A stretch of DNA of 35,929 nucleotides from a virus, in IMG/VR virus record IMGVR_UViG_3300042292_001123, positions 1 through 35,929 of that record; one strand, 5' to 3'. The notes below the pieces were generated by a model. It did no database searches. It was not told the DNA's origin and worked only from the letters and a program-made list of their open reading frames with translations. A program made the translations under genes and the position numbers. Positions within the stretch are counted from its first letter, which is position 1; each line of letters begins with the position of its first letter. Positions 1 to 7,267 of this stretch are shown here, piece after piece.

Positions 1-48
1 CAACTCTGCACGGTCCTCGACCGCTCGTTTTTCACGACCCCCGTTTGA
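1..48 (+). CDS. gpW-like head-tail joining protein, 3' end only (partial)
   Basis: The first 48 bases are the last 15 codons and TGA stop of a gene whose full copy is seen at 35207-35479; the peptide end LDRSFFTTPV is identical in both. The 5' part lies off the left edge because the circular genome was opened here. Its role is described under the full copy. Confidence 0.8.
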   Translation, partial: QLCTVLDRSFFTTPV

Positions 49-65
49 CACGGCCCTCGGAGTCA

Positions 66-1790
66 ATGGCTCCGAAAATCAAGAAATCAAGTTGGGGAGG
101 TCCGCGCCCCGGTGCCGGCCGACCGCGAAAAGACCCCCAAGCAGCGGCCTTCGAAGGCGCCGAGCACTCCCGCGAGCGCTCCTTGATTGTCATGAATACC
201 TACGAGCCCAAGCGCGAACTCGCGCCACGGACTCGCATGGAGCTCATGCAGCGCGCCCGCTGGCTCTACAATAATTTCGGCACTGCCTCCTATCTCATCG
301 AGCATCTTGCCCAGCGCGCCGTCGGGACCGGCATCGTCCCCAAGGCCCGCACCTCCGACACCGCATGGAACCGCCAAGCCGAGCGCGCCTTCGAAGACCG
401 CGCTTGCGGTGATGCGTGGGCTTTCGATGCCAGCGCCCAGGTGAATTTCTACGGTGCGCAATCTCTCATCCTCCGCCAAGTCGCCTGCGACGGCGATTTC
501 TTCGCGCAATTTCTTTCCACCCAAGCAGGCGGCACCCGCGTCCGATTCATCGGCGCCGAGGCGGTCGGATCCACGGCCAACAGCAATGAGCGCGCTTTCG
601 ACGGCGTGCTCCTTGACCGATTCAACGCCCCCGTCAGCTATCGCGTCATTACCGACCGGGCCTCTGGAAAATTTCAAGATGTCCCAGCCGCCGACATGCT
701 GCACTTCCGGCACATCCGCCGGGCAGGATACCCCCGTGGAGTCTCGTGGCTGCATAACGCCATCACCAACTGCCACGACCTTGTCGAATATCTCGCCTAC
801 GAAAAAGGATCCGCCAAAGCAGGCGCCCAGATCGGATTTGTCGTCACCAGCAACGAAGCCCAAAAGATCGGCCTCGGCGCAGGCAAGATGATCACCGGCC
901 CCAACGGCGAAGATATCAGCACCGAAGCCCTCTACAACGGCACGCTCATCCCCCGCCTCAAGCCCGGAGAGTCCATCCAATCATTCAAAAACGAACACCC
1001 TGCCGGAGCCTTCGAGCCATTCATCCGCACCATCATGGGCGAGATCGCCCGAGGCATGGGCCTCCCGCCCGAGGCACTCATGATCTTCGTCGGCAGCGCA
1101 GGCACCGAATTTCGCGGCCTCTTGGAAGTCGCCCAAAACTTCCTCGAGCGGCTCCAGCAAATGCTGATCGATCAATTCTGCCGGCCGCTCTGGAAATTCT
1201 GGATCTACCAAGAAATCCAAGCCGGGCGTTTACCATACCCTGGAGATGATTGGTGGCGCTGTGAGTTCGTCGCCCCGCGAAAGATCACGGTCGATAACGG
1301 CCGCGACGGCCGCCTCTACGCCCAGCTTCTCGACTCCGGTTACATGTCTTGGGAGCGCTACTGCAACCTGCACGGCCTCGATGCCGAAGCCGAAGAGGAC
1401 GACATCCTCAGCGCCTACATTCGCCGAAAACAAAAATGCGAAGCCCTCGGCCTCAACCTCGGCGAGGTCTTCCCCGCACAAGCCGAAGCGCTCACGCCAA
1501 CTCAAGCCACTCAACCCGGTTCCGAACCAGCGCAAGGCGAAATGTTTGATATGCAAGCCAAGGAAAAACTCGACGCCATCGGTGCAGCCGTCCGCGCTGG
1601 CGTCATCACGCCATCCCGCGAAGTAGAAACCTCCGTCCGCTCCATGCTGTCACTGCCTGTTATGGGCGAGGAAGTCCTCAGCGAGTGGAACGAAAACCCG
1701 ATCCGATCCCCGATCACTCTTACCAACAGCCTCGCCGCGCCGGACGAGCCGCCACCTCTCCCCGAAGATTCAACACCCATCGAACCATGA
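66..1790 (+). CDS. Phage portal protein, lambda gpB family
   Basis: Forms the dodecameric ring at the capsid vertex through which DNA is packaged and ejected and to which the neck attaches. The roughly 574-residue length, the helical segment with NNFGTASYLIEHLAQRAVGTGI, and the position just before a Clp-type protease match the lambda portal family. I chose ATG 66; an in-frame TTG lies at 45, and GGAG at 58-61 is a modest ribosome site. The N-terminus is unusual: a basic stretch with GGPRPGAGRPRKD (about residues 11-23), an AT-hook-like motif more typical of small terminases and DNA-binding proteins. The C-terminal 60 residues are Pro-rich. The stop overlaps the protease start (ATGA). A second, divergent copy of the 5' end is at 35497. 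Confidence 0.93.
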   Translation: MAPKIKKSSWGGPRPGAGRPRKDPQAAAFEGAEHSRERSLIVMNTYEPKRELAPRTRMELMQRARWLYNNFGTASYLIEHLAQRAVGTGIVPKARTSDTAWNRQAERAFEDRACGDAWAFDASAQVNFYGAQSLILRQVACDGDFFAQFLSTQAGGTRVRFIGAEAVGSTANSNERAFDGVLLDRFNAPVSYRVITDRASGKFQDVPAADMLHFRHIRRAGYPRGVSWLHNAITNCHDLVEYLAYEKGSAKAGAQIGFVVTSNEAQKIGLGAGKMITGPNGEDISTEALYNGTLIPRLKPGESIQSFKNEHPAGAFEPFIRTIMGEIARGMGLPPEALMIFVGSAGTEFRGLLEVAQNFLERLQQMLIDQFCRPLWKFWIYQEIQAGRLPYPGDDWWRCEFVAPRKITVDNGRDGRLYAQLLDSGYMSWERYCNLHGLDAEAEEDDILSAYIRRKQKCEALGLNLGEVFPAQAEALTPTQATQPGSEPAQGEMFDMQAKEKLDAIGAAVRAGVITPSREVETSVRSMLSLPVMGEEVLSEWNENPIRSPITLTNSLAAPDEPPPLPEDSTPIEP

Positions 1791-2890
1791 ACCAACCCAC
1801 CCAAAAATTCTATGCATTGGAAAAATCCAACGACGGCACGGCAACGATTCATCTCTACGATGAGGTCGGTGCTTTTGGCTCAGGGTCAAAAGAGTTCCTC
1901 GCCGACCTTGCCAAGCTCGACGGCCAACACATCCACCTCCGAATCAACTCGCCCGGGGGATCAGTTGTGGAAGGGACCGCGATATATAACTCGCTCCGTC
2001 GTCACAAAGGCGGGCTGACCGTCCACATCGACGCGCTTGCCGCCTCGATGGCCTCGGTCATCGCCATGGCAGGCGCTCCCGTCTACATCGCCGACAACGC
2101 ACTGCTCATGATTCACAACCCGTGGACCGTCTCCATGGGCGACTCGGACCAGCTCCGCCGCGAAGCCGATCTCCTCGACAAACTCAAAGACTCCCTCCGC
2201 AACGCCTATGTGCGCAAGACCGGCATGGAGGCCGACCGCATCGCCCAAATGATGGACCAAGAAACATGGCTGGATGCCGTCGAAGCCGTCGCCCTCGGAT
2301 TCGCCGATGCCATCGAAGAAGGCGTGGCTGCCGCAGCCACTGCGACCCCCGCCCAACTCCGCGCCCGATTTGACACCTTCGCCAAAGCAAAATCTATGCA
2401 GAGCCAAGCCGAAACCCAACCCGCCGCCGAGCCCGAGGTCGAAATCCTCGACACCGTCGTCAGCGAAAACGCTCCCGAAATCGTCGAAGCCCCAGCCGCT
2501 GAGCCCGCCGTCGAGCCCGTCCTCGAAGCCGAGCCCACCCCCGAGCCCGAAGTCATCGAGACCCCCGTCGCCAAGATCGCCGCAGCCGACCAAATCCTCG
2601 CCAAATACAATGCCGCCCTCGCCGAGCGCGACGGCGCCCTCGCCGAAGCCCGCAGCTACAAGGCCCAACTCGACACCGAGCGCGAAGCTCTTCAACGCCT
2701 CGAGCGCAGCCTCGGCCTCTCCGCCGCACGCGTCGTCCCAGTCATCGACAACGCCAGCCCCGAAGCCTCCGACCCCGTCGCCGAATACATCGCCGCCGTG
2801 GAAGCCGGAGACCGCAAAACCGCCAGCGCCCTCTTCGAGAAACACAAAGCCGCCATCTGGCAGCACCGTTCCAAAATTTCCAAGGCATAA
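1787..2890 (+). CDS. ClpP-like (S14) head maturation protease with C-terminal scaffold-like region
   Basis: Prohead protease that would process capsid and scaffold during assembly. The Clp fold is clear: LRINSPGG (about 51-58), the catalytic Ser in ALAASMAS (Ser87), and His110 in LLMIHNP; the third catalytic residue probably lies in the DQETWLDAVEA segment (about 157-167). After residue 185 the protein turns into a long Pro/Glu-rich stretch and then a charged, coiled-coil-like tail of about 100 residues ending in KHKAAIWQHRSKISKA. In lambda the C protease overlaps the Nu3 scaffold in the same frame, and this tail probably plays the same part; no separate scaffold gene is visible. Start ATG 1787 overlaps the portal stop. 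Confidence 0.9.
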   Translation: MNQPTQKFYALEKSNDGTATIHLYDEVGAFGSGSKEFLADLAKLDGQHIHLRINSPGGSVVEGTAIYNSLRRHKGGLTVHIDALAASMASVIAMAGAPVYIADNALLMIHNPWTVSMGDSDQLRREADLLDKLKDSLRNAYVRKTGMEADRIAQMMDQETWLDAVEAVALGFADAIEEGVAAAATATPAQLRARFDTFAKAKSMQSQAETQPAAEPEVEILDTVVSENAPEIVEAPAAEPAVEPVLEAEPTPEPEVIETPVAKIAAADQILAKYNAALAERDGALAEARSYKAQLDTEREALQRLERSLGLSAARVVPVIDNASPEASDPVAEYIAAVEAGDRKTASALFEKHKAAIWQHRSKISKA

Positions 2891-2900
2891 GGCCAAGGAG

Positions 2901-2926
2901 AAACCAACCAAACCACCACCACCAAA
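2901..2926 (+). promoter_or_regulatory. A/C-only leader before the major capsid gene
   Basis: The 26 bases before the capsid ATG contain only A and C, in ACCA-type repeats, with no G or T and no Shine-Dalgarno at a useful distance (AAGGAG at 2895-2900 is about 26 nt away). Such an unstructured leader may load ribosomes without SD pairing. Similar leaders precede 14408, 15812 and 34274. Confidence 0.5.
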
Positions 2927-3775
2927 ATGCCCAATACAATCGATTCAGCCCTGGTTGCGGACTCCATCGCCGCCCAGACAAAAACCGTCCTCAGCAAGCG
3001 CCTCTCCGCGCTCAACCTCTTCGCCTCCGACTTCAGCTCGGAAGTTAAGAAACCAAAGGACACCATACATGTGCCAATCGCTTCCGCGACTGCGTCCACA
3101 TCGGTGAACCCCACCACCTTCAACTCGATCGGCGGCACGACCCTCGGCAAAGCCAGCGTCGTCCTCGACCACATCTACCAGCCATTCGGCCTCGCTTACA
3201 GCGACCTCCAGAGCGCACACCGCTTGGAGCGCCTCATCCAGATCAATGTCGACGCCATCGCCGACAAAATCTGGACCTTGGCCACAACTCCCGTGACCGT
3301 CGCCAACTTCGGCGCGGCTGTCGTGGAATCCGCTGAGAGCGCGATCACCGCGACCTCCGGCGACCTTCCCAAGCTCTGGGCAGGCGTCCACAAGTCGATG
3401 CGCAAAGGACTCGTGGTCTCTCCCGTCATCTACTCGAACCTCATCCCGACCAGCACCACCGCCCTCAATCTCGGCGACGGCGCTTACGGATTTGAAAACG
3501 GCGTCCACTACGCCACAGCGTTCGGCGGAGAAGCAGGCCTCAAAGGCTTCGCGTGCTCGCCCGAGGCGCTCGTCATGGCCGCAGGCGTCCCCGCCCTCGC
3601 CGACAACGACTACCTCGTCAGCGACAGCGTCACGCTCGATCAGATCGGCCTGACCGTCTCTTACAATGTGTATTCGGACAAGAGCACCCGCTCGCTCATC
3701 GCATCGCTTGAAGTGATGTTCGGCGCATCCGCCGGCCTCACCGACGGCACGATGGCCCTCATCATCCCAGACTAA
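2927..3775 (+). CDS. Major capsid protein (probable)
   Basis: 282 residues, placed directly after the protease where the coat protein normally sits, and followed by a strong terminator, which suits a highly expressed gene. No motif identifies it outright. The N-terminus is mixed helical (about 1-30), followed by a Thr/Ser/Ala-rich beta-like region with PIASATASTSVNPTTF, then alternating segments up to EVMFGASAGLTDGTMALIIPD. The length is short for HK97-fold coats (lambda E is about 340 residues), so it may be a compact version. Assignment rests mainly on gene order. No decoration-protein gene (lambda D) is seen. Confidence 0.75.
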   Translation: MPNTIDSALVADSIAAQTKTVLSKRLSALNLFASDFSSEVKKPKDTIHVPIASATASTSVNPTTFNSIGGTTLGKASVVLDHIYQPFGLAYSDLQSAHRLERLIQINVDAIADKIWTLATTPVTVANFGAAVVESAESAITATSGDLPKLWAGVHKSMRKGLVVSPVIYSNLIPTSTTALNLGDGAYGFENGVHYATAFGGEAGLKGFACSPEALVMAAGVPALADNDYLVSDSVTLDQIGLTVSYNVYSDKSTRSLIASLEVMFGASAGLTDGTMALIIPD

Positions 3776-3811
3776 TCCCGCAAGCGCGCCCGCACCGCGC
3801 TCCTCGCCCGC

Positions 3812-3854
3812 AAAAGCCCTCGCCGTTCTCACTCCGGCGGGGGCTTTTCTTTTT
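3812..3854 (+). terminator. Rho-independent terminator after the capsid gene
   Basis: Arms AAAAGCCCTCGCCG and CCGGCGGGGGCTTTT form a stem of about 14 bp (one G-U pair) with an 8-nt loop, followed by CTTTTT. It sits 37 bases after the capsid stop and would set capsid mRNA apart from the neck genes. Confidence 0.85.
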
Positions 3855-3855
3855 C

Positions 3856-3889
3856 CCCTCCGTGTCTCCGCGCCTCCGTGAGATCAAAT
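3856..3889. repeat. Degenerate CTCCGTGTCTCCG repeat element
   Basis: CCTCCGTGTCTCCG followed by CCTCCGTGAGATC resembles one arm of the larger palindromic element at 11436-11519. It lies directly after the terminator and before the next start, which is where short extragenic repeats accumulate. Only one arm is present. Confidence 0.5.
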
Positions 3890-3911
3890 CTTTTGACACG
3901 CCGCGAGGTTC

Positions 3912-4232
3912 GTGTCGCCCACCGCTCGCAACGCCCTCGCCATCCGCTCCGCGCAACTGCGCCAAAGCGCGCACGGCACCACGGTCAAATTTCGCCAGGC
4001 TGAGATCCGCGTCTGCCTCGCCCCTGTCTCCATCGGCCTCGACCTCGAGACCGGCGGCCTCCGCCAAGGCGGCGAGTTCAGCATCCGCTTCCTAGCCGCC
4101 GACCTGCAAAGCCCACCGCGCCGAGGCGAAGCCGTCACCTTCTCCGCCAAGACCTATTTCATCAGCCAAGTCAGCGAGACCCACGCCCCCGGCGAATACC
4201 TCGCCACGATGTCCCCAGGAGGTGCGGCGTGA
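3912..4232 (+). CDS. Head-tail joining (neck) protein, gpFII-like by position
   Basis: A 106-residue protein with GTG start; GAGG lies just upstream and TTTGACA at 3892-3898. Beta-rich sequence with TVKFRQAEIRVCLAP and GEAVTFSAKTYFISQ, ending in a flexible GEYLATMSPGGAA. Size and place between capsid and a tail-terminator-like gene fit the small neck adaptor of lambda-type phages (FII is about 117 residues). I see no diagnostic motif, so the function is from context. The end overlaps the next gene by four bases. Confidence 0.55.
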   Translation: MSPTARNALAIRSAQLRQSAHGTTVKFRQAEIRVCLAPVSIGLDLETGGLRQGGEFSIRFLAADLQSPPRRGEAVTFSAKTYFISQVSETHAPGEYLATMSPGGAA

Positions 4233-4621
4233 ACATCCCCGTCGAGTCCTCCCTCGCCGCGTGGCTCCGCAGCCAGCCAGCCTTTGACGGCATCCCGTGT
4301 CACACCGGCCAAAGCGCCGAGACGATCCCGGCCGACTGCTCGGTCCTTTTTGCCGCTTGCGAGAATGTCGAGATCATCGGCGGCACGCTCTCCCGCGCCA
4401 CGGCCTCCATCGTCCTCGCCACTCCGTCGCACCTGGAGATCGATCAGCACCAGCAGCTCACTTCCGCACTCCGCACGGCCCTCCGCAATCTCTCAACCCT
4501 CGCCACGCACTTTGAGACCGTCGCATTTGCCGGGGCAGTTTTGACCGGCCTCACGGAATCCCAGTCCGATTCCCGCTGGATCTGCACCGCCACGCTCGTC
4601 CTCGGCATCGCCGAAATTTGA
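4229..4621 (+). CDS. Probable tail terminator / minor tail protein (gpU- or gpZ-like by position)
   Basis: 130 residues from GTG 4229, with a good ribosome site (AGGAGGT at 4217-4223) inside the previous gene. Alternating helix and strand with SLAAWLRSQPAF at the start, which is typical of small tail-completion proteins that start with a short amphipathic helix, then repeated strands (ATASIVLATPSHLEI; WICTATLVLGIAEI). The length is close to lambda U (131). It likely caps the tail tube, but this is positional inference. Confidence 0.5.
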   Translation: MNIPVESSLAAWLRSQPAFDGIPCHTGQSAETIPADCSVLFAACENVEIIGGTLSRATASIVLATPSHLEIDQHQQLTSALRTALRNLSTLATHFETVAFAGAVLTGLTESQSDSRWICTATLVLGIAEI

Positions 4622-4650
4622 CAGCCCCACCTCAAAGAAATCCACCACCT

Positions 4651-4959
4651 ATGCCAGCAACCTACACATTCGGAATCACAGGCGGGAACGCAGGATCGAT
4701 GATCGTGAATTCGGTCACGATCTCCGACACCTCCGCAAAACAAGAACTCCGTGGCGCGAACGGCGAATACGCCGCTGTCGGCTACAATAAATTCAAGCGC
4801 GTAGTCACCATCTCCGGCGTCGGCGATGGAGCAGGCGCCGTCGGCAGCCCCCTCGGCAGCATGCCGGGCGTCTCTGGGTCTTACACGATCGACCAAATAT
4901 CCACCTCCCGATCCATCGACGGATTCGCGGAATTCCAAATCACAGCCACCCAAGACTAA
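4651..4959 (+). CDS. Tail-tube-like protein, copy 1
   Basis: 102 residues of beta-rich sequence from ATG 4651; an in-frame TTG at 4618 is a less likely start. It aligns along its length with the next gene: both have a pattern of NSVTISDTSAKQEL.GANG / QSFSYDVTSDKAEIFNAAG, then Y.K..TISG.G, a Gly/Ser-rich middle, and a final strand before Q(D/Y). The two therefore arose by duplication. One may form the tail tube and the other a specialised ring or cap; which is which cannot be read from sequence. Confidence 0.6.
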   Translation: MPATYTFGITGGNAGSMIVNSVTISDTSAKQELRGANGEYAAVGYNKFKRVVTISGVGDGAGAVGSPLGSMPGVSGSYTIDQISTSRSIDGFAEFQITATQD

Positions 4960-4965
4960 TTTTTT

Positions 4966-5328
4966 ATGCCTGCACAATTCTACTCCGCCGGCGGAATCTC
5001 TGCCGATTTCGGAATCTCAGAGGAATCCGGCCTCAGTATCCTCATCCAGTCATTCAGCTACGATGTCACCAGCGACAAAGCCGAGATTTTCAACGCCGCC
5101 GGCGATCTCATTCAAACCCATCGCTACGGGAAAAAAGCCACGATCAGCATCAGCGGAATCGGATCTAGCGTCCCCGGCGTCGGCGAAAAAATCGCCAGCC
5201 TAGTCAACACCGGCGCAGGTGTTCTAAGCGGCACGATCCTCGTGGACAGCGTGACTCAAAACCTCACCTCTGAAGGATTCGCCACCGTGGATATTTCCAT
5301 GACGCAATACGACGAGCAGCTGTCCTAG
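4966..5328 (+). CDS. Tail-tube-like protein, copy 2 (candidate major tail protein)
   Basis: 120 residues, paralogous to the 102-residue protein six bases upstream. Key shared segments are SFSYDVTSDKAEIFNAAGD, YGKKATISISGIG and GFATVDISMTQYDEQ. A near-perfect rho-independent terminator follows 19 bases after the stop. A terminator also follows the capsid gene, so the two most abundant structural products appear to be set off the same way, which favours this copy as the main tube subunit. The start ATG 4966 follows the stop of copy 1 by only six bases. Confidence 0.6.
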   Translation: MPAQFYSAGGISADFGISEESGLSILIQSFSYDVTSDKAEIFNAAGDLIQTHRYGKKATISISGIGSSVPGVGEKIASLVNTGAGVLSGTILVDSVTQNLTSEGFATVDISMTQYDEQLS

Positions 5329-5346
5329 CCCACCCCGCCCGCCGAC

Positions 5347-5380
5347 CGGCTCCCCGGCACAATAGGGAGCCGATTTTTTA
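5347..5380 (+). terminator. Rho-independent terminator
   Basis: Perfect 8-bp arms CGGCTCCC and GGGAGCCG enclose a 10-nt loop and are followed by A and a run of T. It lies between the tail-tube-like genes and the tail chaperone region. Confidence 0.9.
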
Positions 5381-5392
5381 CGAGACAATAAA

Positions 5393-5782
5393 ATGGAAAA
5401 ATACACCTACACACAGAACATCAAAGCCGCTGCGGCCCTCACCACGCTCGGCTTCAAGCACAAAGAATCCTCGCCATGCGTGCGAGTCCACCGCGAAGAC
5501 GGCAAGGAGACATCCTCCTTCTGGTTTGAAGAGAACGGCCCGAACGGCCTCCGCGCCTCGAAAGTCATTTTTTGGATGACCAAAGGCCACGCCGAACTCG
5601 AAGAGTCCGACCCCGAGCATCCGGTGAATTACATCCGCGCCGGATTCGTGAACCGCGAGACCTGGATCGATGTCCACAAAAGCACCCCCCGCGTCCTCGA
5701 GCTCAAGCGCAACGGAAAAATCCTCTACCTCTCTGAGAACGCCGACGAAGAAACCCGACGCAAATTCTCCAAACTTTTCTAG
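5393..5782 (+). CDS. Unrecognised protein upstream of the tail chaperones
   Basis: 129 residues, charged, no membrane segment. It has a single short helix AAAALTTLGF near the start, then FWFEEN, VIFWMTKGHAELEESDPEHPVNYI and a charged C-terminus with DEETRRKFSKLF. It sits between the tail tube and the gpG-like gene with 12 bases to the latter, so a tail-related role is plausible. The segment near the start says it may bind a nucleic acid or another protein, but I cannot identify a family. Confidence 0.65.
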   Translation: MEKYTYTQNIKAAAALTTLGFKHKESSPCVRVHREDGKETSSFWFEENGPNGLRASKVIFWMTKGHAELEESDPEHPVNYIRAGFVNRETWIDVHKSTPRVLELKRNGKILYLSENADEETRRKFSKLF

Positions 5783-5794
5783 AAACAAAAACCC

Positions 5795-6208
5795 ATGAAA
5801 AAACAAACCCAACCCACCACCACCGACACCGACCTACTCACCGACGACGAAGTCTTGCGCGAGCAAGCCATGACAAGCGGCCCTCAGAAGCTCTCCCGCT
5901 GGGAGCTCCGCCCAACCGCCGCGCTGGAAATCTCCTGGATGCAGCGCAACAAAATTCTCACGACCGACATGGACATCATGTGGCGCGCCTCCGGCTTCGG
6001 CTTCATCCATGGCGCGCCCAAGGCCAGCGTCCGCGCCGTCGTAAACGACTTCCCGCGCTTCGCCTCCGCCGTGGACGACTGGATGGAAAAGCAATCTCCG
6101 AGCGCCCAAGAAATCGCCGACCTGCAAAGCCTCTGCCTCGAGCGGACGAACGAATACTTCGCCAGCTACAGCAGTCAGCCCGGCGCCAAGGATTCGTCGG
6201 GAAACTAA
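5795..6208 (+). CDS. Tail assembly chaperone, gpG-like (unshifted product)
   Basis: 137 residues. In lambda-type phages the two products of this locus, G and the frameshifted GT, coat the tape measure protein before tube polymerisation. The supporting evidence is the slippery heptamer GGGAAAC at 6199-6205, in the correct phase (G GGA AAC), directly before the TAA stop, and an open downstream reading frame that encodes a protein-like segment. The N-terminal region is Thr/Asp-rich; the middle has SRWELRPTAALEISWMQRNK and a GFGFIHGA segment. It lies upstream of the tape measure gene, as expected, though one other gene separates them. Confidence 0.75.
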   Translation: MKKQTQPTTTDTDLLTDDEVLREQAMTSGPQKLSRWELRPTAALEISWMQRNKILTTDMDIMWRASGFGFIHGAPKASVRAVVNDFPRFASAVDDWMEKQSPSAQEIADLQSLCLERTNEYFASYSSQPGAKDSSGN

Positions 6209-6429
6209 ACGGCCCCGGCTGGCTCGCGAGCTATGTCTACCGCATCGCCAAGATCACCGGCTGGGGCTTCCGCGAAATCCTCGAAGACCTGCCCTTCGCG
6301 GCCGGCCTTCAAATCCTCCACGCCGACGACTTCGCGCACGGGCGCAAACGAGTCTGGGGACGAAACAACCGAGCGACCGATTTTGACTCCCTCGCTGCGA
6401 TAGAAGCCGCATTCGAGAACCTGACCTGA
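5795..6429 (+). CDS. Tail assembly chaperone, gpGT-like -1 frameshift product
   Basis: If ribosomes slip back one base on GGGAAAC (6199-6205), they avoid the TAA at 6206 and read on from codon CTA at 6205 to TGA at 6427-6429. This adds 74 residues, beginning LNGPGWLASYVYRIAK and continuing with WGFREILEDLPFAAGLQIL, to the 137 of the short form (211 in all). The extension has the look of real coding sequence: a short helical domain without internal stops and with local codon use. Lambda uses the closely related GGGAAAG at the same spot. G-rich pairing downstream (GGCCCC at 6211 with GGGGCT about 50 nt later) might stimulate slippage. Confidence 0.75.
6199..6205 (+). promoter_or_regulatory. Programmed -1 frameshift slippery site GGGAAAC
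   Basis: The heptamer fits X XXY YYZ exactly in the zero frame (TCG GGA AAC TAA). It is the last thing read before the stop codon, the arrangement seen at tail chaperone loci of lambda-type phages. Confidence 0.8.
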
Positions 6430-6430
6430 G

Positions 6431-7264
6431 ATGCCCAAAATCAAATTAGAAAACCTCAAGTTCGAAAAAATCATGTCGGACTACGCGACGATTCTGGAAA
6501 AAACTATTCCGGATGCCGTTCATCTTGGCGCTCGGCTTGTTTGTGTCGAATTTGCCCGACGCACTCAGCCTTTTGGATGGGACAAAAAGGTTGGAGAAAA
6601 AGCTATTTCCAAAGATATTTTTGGCGGCCGTCGAAGCTCAGGAAAAGGCAAAGGAAGATACGGGCTCTTCGCGCCAATTTCCGGTTTCATGGCGGCGAAT
6701 GCCGAGGAATATTCCTCGGGCAATATCCGGCTTTTTGTAAAAAAGGATAAAACGGTTTATGGAACCGATCGGGCTCACTTTCTCCCTGGCGCGGGGACCT
6801 CAGATATTGCGTCAATTCACAAATCCAATTTCGTCAATGGACGCATGAGCGCGGCCGGTGGTGACACCCGCAACATCGGACGCTGGAAGTTTATCGACAA
6901 ATACTATGTCCCCAAGAGTTCGCTTGATGCTTTTGTCACCGCTCAATTTGCAAAAGTAGGATTGGCGAAATCCGGATGGGTGGAATGCGCTGACCGTTTG
7001 AAAAAAGTCGTCAGCAACCCATTTCAGGGAATTCCTAAATGGGTTCAAGAGCTTACCGCTAATTACGATTTCGGGCGTGTTGAAGATAGAACATCGAACA
7101 CCTCCGCCCCCACCGTCGTCCTCACGAACACCTGCCGATATGCCGACAAGGTTCTCCGCGAAACCGAAAAGCTCCAAGGGCTCTCAATCGTCGCAGGCAA
7201 TATGAAAAAGCAAATGGAGCGCATCTTGAAACATAGAAAACTCAAACTCCAGGAGGCCGCGTAA
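6431..7264 (+). CDS. Unrecognised tail-region protein with AT-richer codon use
   Basis: 277 residues, basic overall. The first half uses more A/T-ending codons than its neighbours, which suggests later arrival. Visible segments: a GGRRSSGKGKGRYGLFAPISGFMA basic/glycine stretch (about 76-99), IGRWKFIDKYYVPKSS, and a C-terminal amphipathic helix GNMKKQMERILKHRKLKLQEA. It starts two bases after the GT stop and ends four bases before the tape measure start. Between GT and tape measure no gene is expected in lambda. It could be a tail completion or minor tail protein, but I cannot name a family. Confidence 0.7.
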   Translation: MPKIKLENLKFEKIMSDYATILEKTIPDAVHLGARLVCVEFARRTQPFGWDKKVGEKAISKDIFGGRRSSGKGKGRYGLFAPISGFMAANAEEYSSGNIRLFVKKDKTVYGTDRAHFLPGAGTSDIASIHKSNFVNGRMSAAGGDTRNIGRWKFIDKYYVPKSSLDAFVTAQFAKVGLAKSGWVECADRLKKVVSNPFQGIPKWVQELTANYDFGRVEDRTSNTSAPTVVLTNTCRYADKVLRETEKLQGLSIVAGNMKKQMERILKHRKLKLQEAA

Positions 7265-7267
7265 GCC

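Noticed and set aside
44-72. TTGACA as a -35 box of a promoter for the portal gene
   Set aside because: No -10 hexamer at 15-19 bp downstream; the expected transcript start would fall inside the gene.
1961-2911. Minus-strand frame of about 316 codons opposite the protease
   Set aside because: Gly/Asp/Val-rich, typical of the antisense of a Pro/Glu/Ala-rich gene; no start signal.
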